This document shows, piece by piece, positions 60,159 to 64,000 of a stretch of 64,000 nt of DNA. The stretch lies in contig NZ_JH767524.1 in assembly GCF_000281085.1 (NCBI RefSeq), positions 4,863-68,862 on the forward strand, written 5' to 3'. This DNA is from Catenovulum agarivorans YM01. Lineage in GTDB: Bacteria; Pseudomonadota; Gammaproteobacteria; Enterobacterales; Alteromonadaceae. Position 1 is the first letter of the stretch. Every line of letters starts with the position of its first letter. The position numbers and the translations under genes were made by a program. The notes beneath the pieces are model-generated. The model did no database searches. It was not told the DNA's origin and worked only from the letters and a program-made list of their open reading frames with translations.

Positions 60159-60548
60159 ATGGATTGGTTAGTCGACAATAAGTTTTACCTTAATATTTTA
60201 TTTTTGCTGCTAGCAATTATCAGTTTTGTGCTGATATTGCGTCCTATACTGTTTTGGTATTTTGGACAAAATAAAGTTTTAGATCAGGTTAAGAGCCTAC
60301 AACAACAAATTGATCAGCAAAATCAAGCAATCGAAAAATTGTTAAACAAGGTTGAGAAAGCTCAGTCAAATAAGCAAGCTAAGGCTTTACCCGCCCCTAA
60401 CCAACAGCTTGAAGCTAAGCCAGCTGCCGTGAGCAGTAATGTGGTGAATATCACTAAAGATAACTCAGCGGACAACCATAAAGAGATTTCAACTAACAAA
60501 AATAGTAAAAGTCACTTTGAACGCAAAGAGCCTACGATAAAACTCTAA
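60159..60548 (+). CDS. Unknown small membrane protein with coiled coil
   Basis: 129 residues. One N-terminal membrane segment (about 8-35, FYLNILFLLLAIISFVLILR), then a coiled coil (about 40-72, QVKSLQQQIDQQNQAIEKLL), then a low-complexity Lys/Asn/Ala-rich tail. Not recognised. Paired with the all-beta protein just upstream, with which it may interact at the inner face of the membrane. Confidence 0.7.
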   Translation: MDWLVDNKFYLNILFLLLAIISFVLILRPILFWYFGQNKVLDQVKSLQQQIDQQNQAIEKLLNKVEKAQSNKQAKALPAPNQQLEAKPAAVSSNVVNITKDNSADNHKEISTNKNSKSHFERKEPTIKL

Positions 60549-60584
60549 GTAACTTTAAGTAAAAAAATCACCCGTGCTAAAACA

Positions 60585-60611
60585 AAAAAACCGCCTATTC
60601 GGCGGTTTTTT
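60585..60611. terminator. Bidirectional terminator
   Basis: AAAAAACCGCC (60585-60595), loop TATTC, GGCGGTTTTTT (60601-60611), between the converging small operon and the amylase gene. Confidence 0.88.
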
Positions 60612-60624
60612 GTTTTATTTTAAA

Positions 60625-62721
60625 TTAGCGTTTCAATACAAATTCTTTTGTTTGCACATCACCATTTAAGTTATCTATGGTGACACGGACTTTACCGCTC
60701 AAACCATCTTTAATATCAGCAGCCAAGACTTTAGCTCGATAAGTCGGGGTAAAGTCAGTTGCGGCTAATTGGTATTCACCTTGATGATTAACAAATTCGG
60801 TTGTTACCTTGTATAAACTAGGTTGCTGTTCAACACCAAGCAAATCATATTCAATATTAATAAAGTCTGGTGAACGTTTGTCTATTTCGGCAACCATTAA
60901 TTTAACATCGCTAGCAACCACAGGTTTAACTTTGTCGGTTGCTTTGTAAATAACAAAACCAAGTGCAGGTACATTAACTGTCACTGAACCTGATTGCGCT
61001 TTAAGCGGCTGTTTGGCACCATAAATTGCTTGATACTGTTTGCTGCTTGCATCCAAAACCACTTTTTGACTTGAACTTGCAGAGTTAAACACCAATAAAT
61101 ATTCCAACTGTTCAGTTTCTTCAATTCTGGAAAAAGCATAAATGCCTGGCTCTTCATCTGCATGACGATTCAAATGAATACCTTTTCTAAGCGCAGCATG
61201 GCTTTTATAGATATCAGCAAATTCAGCGAGTTTTTGATAAATCGGATGCGTTTTATCAAAGTTGTCATCTGCTGTGGTTTTATCTGTACCCAATAAATTG
61301 TTGTCGTTATAACTTGCGGTTACCGAGGGCATCATATCTTCACGTGCTGCTTGGTCATTGCCATCACCGGTAAAACCTTGTTCATCACCATAATAGACAA
61401 CCGGAATACCACGGGCAAAATACATAAAGGCGTGAGTTAAAATACTGCGCTGTGTTTTTTCAGCTTCGCTCGAATCTGGGAAGTTATTATTTAAGAATAA
61501 ACCGATACGCCCCATGTCATGGTTAGCGATAAAGGTTAATAACTGATCAGGTGAGCTGTCGGCATCATTGTAATAGTCATCATCATCAAACAAGTTTTGT
61601 AACTTCTGTGGACTTTCAGTGTTAGCAAATACTGCATCCGCATTGCCTTGTAAACCAAAATCTAGGATAGCTGGCATTTTACCTATAGTAGTAAAACGAC
61701 TGAGGAAAGCTGGGTCTCCATCATATACTTCGCCAAATACGTGGAAATTAGGTATGCCTTGATCTTTAGCGTGCTGCATAATGGCTGGTGAAAATTTTTG
61801 CCAGAACGACATATCTACGTGTTTTACCGTATCAATTCTAAAGCCGTCCGGCTTAAAGTTGGTGATAATATCTTTATAGATATCAATAAAGCCATCAACC
61901 ACTTCTGGCATACGTGTATTTAAATCGTCTAAGCCAACAAAATCGCCATTAATTGCGCTTTCACCGTGCCACTCACTGTCGCCTTGGTTGTTATAGTATT
62001 TAGGATCGTTTAACCAAGCTGGAACTTTGAGGTTTTCTTCACCTTCAACAATAAATGGTGTGTACTTGTCACCTTTAGCCAGCTGCTCCATGTATTTATA
62101 TTTACACGAATAGCTTTGGGTATCTCTGTGGCTACCATCAGGGTGATGACATTCTTTGTACTTAATCACATCTGCTGTATGGTTAGTGATGATGTCAAAA
62201 AATACTTTCATCCCTTTGCTATGCGCTGTATCAATTAAGTCTTTTAAGTCATCATTACTACCAAAATGTGGATCAAGTTGGGTGAAATCAACAACCCAAT
62301 AACCGTGATAACCCGCACTTGGGCCTTGCATCGCGCGGTTGCGCAAAATCGGCGTTAACCAAATTGCGGTAATGCCCATATCTTGCAGGTAATCTAAACG
62401 ATTTTTTAAACCTTGTAAGTCGCCGCCATGGAAATAACCTTTATGCGTTGGATCAAAACCACCACGTGAAATTGCGTCAGTTTCCGAGCCTTGGTCATTA
62501 CTTGGGTCGCCATTTTCAAATCTGTCTGGTAATACAAAGTAGAAAATGTCGTCACGTACATCTCGATTTAAATAATCTTGGTAAATATCTTGTTGGTTAG
62601 ATTTCGCCGCTTGAGTGGCCACAGTGTTACTTTGTGTTTGTTTTGTATCGTTGCAGCCAATTATCGATAGAGCTGATAACGCCAATACAACGGCAGTGCA
62701 GATAGGAGTATGTTTAAACAT
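60625..62721 (-). CDS. GH13 alpha-amylase-type lipoprotein
   Basis: 698 residues. Lipoprotein signal ending SALSIIGC (Cys23). GH13 regions: FFDIITNHTAD (about 174-184), GFRIDTVKH with nucleophile Asp297, FGEVYD with acid/base Glu331, and FIANHD with Asp402. A C-terminal beta domain (about 520-600) and a further beta domain (about 610-698) follow. It should cut alpha-1,4-glucans at the cell surface or in the periplasm. The exact specificity (amylase, cyclomaltodextrinase-like) is not fixed. Confidence 0.9.
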   Translation of the reverse strand: MFKHTPICTAVVLALSALSIIGCNDTKQTQSNTVATQAAKSNQQDIYQDYLNRDVRDDIFYFVLPDRFENGDPSNDQGSETDAISRGGFDPTHKGYFHGGDLQGLKNRLDYLQDMGITAIWLTPILRNRAMQGPSAGYHGYWVVDFTQLDPHFGSNDDLKDLIDTAHSKGMKVFFDIITNHTADVIKYKECHHPDGSHRDTQSYSCKYKYMEQLAKGDKYTPFIVEGEENLKVPAWLNDPKYYNNQGDSEWHGESAINGDFVGLDDLNTRMPEVVDGFIDIYKDIITNFKPDGFRIDTVKHVDMSFWQKFSPAIMQHAKDQGIPNFHVFGEVYDGDPAFLSRFTTIGKMPAILDFGLQGNADAVFANTESPQKLQNLFDDDDYYNDADSSPDQLLTFIANHDMGRIGLFLNNNFPDSSEAEKTQRSILTHAFMYFARGIPVVYYGDEQGFTGDGNDQAAREDMMPSVTASYNDNNLLGTDKTTADDNFDKTHPIYQKLAEFADIYKSHAALRKGIHLNRHADEEPGIYAFSRIEETEQLEYLLVFNSASSSQKVVLDASSKQYQAIYGAKQPLKAQSGSVTVNVPALGFVIYKATDKVKPVVASDVKLMVAEIDKRSPDFINIEYDLLGVEQQPSLYKVTTEFVNHQGEYQLAATDFTPTYRAKVLAADIKDGLSGKVRVTIDNLNGDVQTKEFVLKR

Positions 62722-62767
62722 AGGTGAAAGTCCTAATTTTGAGGCTAATTTCGCTTGTTACTCAAAT

Positions 62768-62795
62768 GTTATAGAACTTTTTCAAAATTTGACAA
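62768..62795 (-). promoter_or_regulatory. Promoter of the amylase gene
   Basis: Minus-strand TTGTCA (62790-62795), 16-base spacer, TATAAC (62768-62773). Confidence 0.6.
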
Positions 62796-62811
62796 CTACA
62801 TACGTATGCAG
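62796..62811. promoter_or_regulatory. CATACGTATG operator-like palindrome at the amylase promoter
   Basis: CTACATACGTATGCAG: perfect 10-base core CATACGTATG (62799-62808) with a central CG as in LacI-family operators, extended by two further pairs. It directly abuts the -35. A LacI-type maltose/starch regulator is inferred. Confidence 0.5.
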
Positions 62812-62834
62812 CTTAGAAGATTTTTATTGGAGCT

Positions 62835-62860
62835 AATGCCGAGGTGTAAACCTCAGCATT
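62835..62860 (-). terminator. Hairpin after pyrC
   Basis: Ten-base stem AATGCCGAGG (62835-62844) and CCTCAGCATT (62851-62860) with one G-T pair, just after the pyrC stop. No T run, so termination is uncertain. Confidence 0.45.
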
Positions 62861-62875
62861 AAACTTCAATCCAGC

Positions 62876-63910
62876 TTAAGCTTTTAACTTCCAGTTAATG
62901 GTTTGTCCACCAAAGAAAGGTACGATTGGATTACCGTTTGGCAAAATAATCTGTTCAGGGATAGTCCACTCTTCTTTAACTAAAGTAATGCTACCTTGAT
63001 TACGTGGTAAACCATAAAAGTCAGCGCCGTGGTGACTAGCAAAACCTTCTAACTTATCTAGCGCATCTAGCTCGTCAAAGACTTGTGCATACAGTTCAAT
63101 TGCACTCCAAGCACTATAACAACCGGCACAGCCACAAGCAGATTCTTTTTTGTGTTTTTCGTGTGGCGCAGAGTCTGTGCCTAAAAAGAATTTGTTTGAA
63201 CCAGTTTTAACCGCCGCACGCAAAGCTTGTTGATGGGTATTACGTTTTAGCACAGGCAAACAATAGTTATGAGGTTTGACTCCACCGACTAATAAATCGT
63301 TGCGATTTAACATTAAATGTTGTGGGGTAATTGTCGCCGCTAAGTTTTCGCCACCAGCCATAACAAAATCAGCGGCATCTTTAGTGGTAATGTGTTCAAA
63401 AACCACTTTAAGCTGTGGAAACTTCTGAGTGATTTTTGTCATGTGCTCGTCAATAAAAGCTTTTTCACGATCAAAAATATCTATTTCGTGACGTGTCACT
63501 TCACCATGAATAAGTAACAATAAACCCACGTCAGCCATAGCTTCAAACACTGGGTACATAGCTTCCATCGCTGAAACAGCCGCGTCAGAATTAGTTGTTG
63601 CTCCTGCTGGGTACAATTTACATGCGGTAACCCCAGCAGCTTTAGCTTGTTTAATTTGCTCAACTGTTGTGTCATTGGTTAAAAACAAGGTCATTAACGG
63701 CTGAAAATCACTACCTTGTGGGCGTGCGGCTAAAATACGTTGTTTGTATTCCATAGCCATTTCAGCTGTAGTTACAGGTGGAACTAGGTTAGGCATAACA
63801 ATGGCGCGCTTAAAACAACGCGCCGTCGCTGGAACTGTTTCTGGCAACATATCGCCATCACGAAAATGTAAATGCCAATCGTCAGGCGTTTGAATAGTTA
63901 ACTGGGTCAT
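62876..63910 (-). CDS. pyrC: Dihydroorotase (PyrC type)
   Basis: 344 residues (E. coli 348). Third step of pyrimidine synthesis. Metal-site motifs: [14 protein letters not shown] (HxHxR), [14 protein letters not shown] with the carboxylated Lys, LIHGEVT, FEHITT and [14 protein letters not shown]. Short class II type. A CATAAT -10-like box lies at 63939-63944 on the minus strand. Bases 63945-64000 show nothing else clear. Confidence 0.97.
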   Translation of the reverse strand: MTQLTIQTPDDWHLHFRDGDMLPETVPATARCFKRAIVMPNLVPPVTTAEMAMEYKQRILAARPQGSDFQPLMTLFLTNDTTVEQIKQAKAAGVTACKLYPAGATTNSDAAVSAMEAMYPVFEAMADVGLLLLIHGEVTRHEIDIFDREKAFIDEHMTKITQKFPQLKVVFEHITTKDAADFVMAGGENLAATITPQHLMLNRNDLLVGGVKPHNYCLPVLKRNTHQQALRAAVKTGSNKFFLGTDSAPHEKHKKESACGCAGCYSAWSAIELYAQVFDELDALDKLEGFASHHGADFYGLPRNQGSITLVKEEWTIPEQIILPNGNPIVPFFGGQTINWKLKA

Positions 63911-64000
63911 AAATATCGCTCATTTTCAATTTGCGGCTATTATGCCTTAACTATCTACAGAAGTTTAGCGGCAAAAGCTCAACAATGTGAAGTACTATTG

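Overview
The window looks like a chromosomal segment of a low-GC marine gammaproteobacterium of the Alteromonadales type. The basis is gene content and order: E. coli-like S10/spc/alpha ribosomal clusters, an E. coli-like leuS-lptE-holA-nadD-rsfS-rlmH-mrdA-rodA-rlpA-dacA-ybeD-lipB-lipA block with a ybeL homologue beside leuS, AT-rich third positions, and many secreted glycan-active enzymes, TonB receptors and chemoreceptors. A Catenovulum/Algicola-like polysaccharide degrader would fit, but genus is inference.

Layout. 1-4500 (minus): two GH5 glucanase-like enzymes (the first cut by the window edge) around an alpha/beta hydrolase; the two GH5 upstream regions share two conserved boxes at nearly equal spacing. 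4827-7405 (plus): a periplasmic sugar-binding-type protein followed by a soluble GAF histidine kinase. 7479-21099 (minus): the complete S10, spc and alpha ribosomal clusters with secY and rpoA, transcribed rpsJ to rplQ, with visible internal promoters, a terminator between rpsQ and rplN, and an S4-type pseudoknot leader before rpsM. 21487-23721 (plus): a GAF-PilB/GspE-like ATPase, then a secreted GH2 enzyme behind a LacI-type palindrome, then folE2, then gltBD. 33681-37212 (minus): dusA, a small membrane protein overlapping a chemoreceptor gene, and a Phe-Thr-Phe tRNA cluster. 37364-52416 (minus): a TonB receptor, lipA-lipB-ybeD, dacA and the long rlpA to leuS cell-wall/housekeeping operon. 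52595-63910: a zinc-ribbon protein, an SGNH hydrolase, a CvfB-like S1 protein, a YebC-family regulator, a second chemoreceptor, an unknown outer-membrane protein, a two-gene operon of unknown function, a GH13 lipoprotein amylase and pyrC.

How it fits together. The housekeeping blocks are conserved and ordinary. Accessory genes form a scattered carbohydrate theme: exported GH5, GH2 and GH13 enzymes, a TonB receptor for uptake of an unknown ligand, a sugar-binding-protein/kinase pair and two unusual chemoreceptors. No CRISPR array, transposase, integrase, prophage or defence island was seen. I did not find one clear new system. The best candidates for new biology are the two-box GH5 promoter, the binding protein/kinase pair, the small operon at 59860-60548 and the stand-alone GAF-PilB protein.
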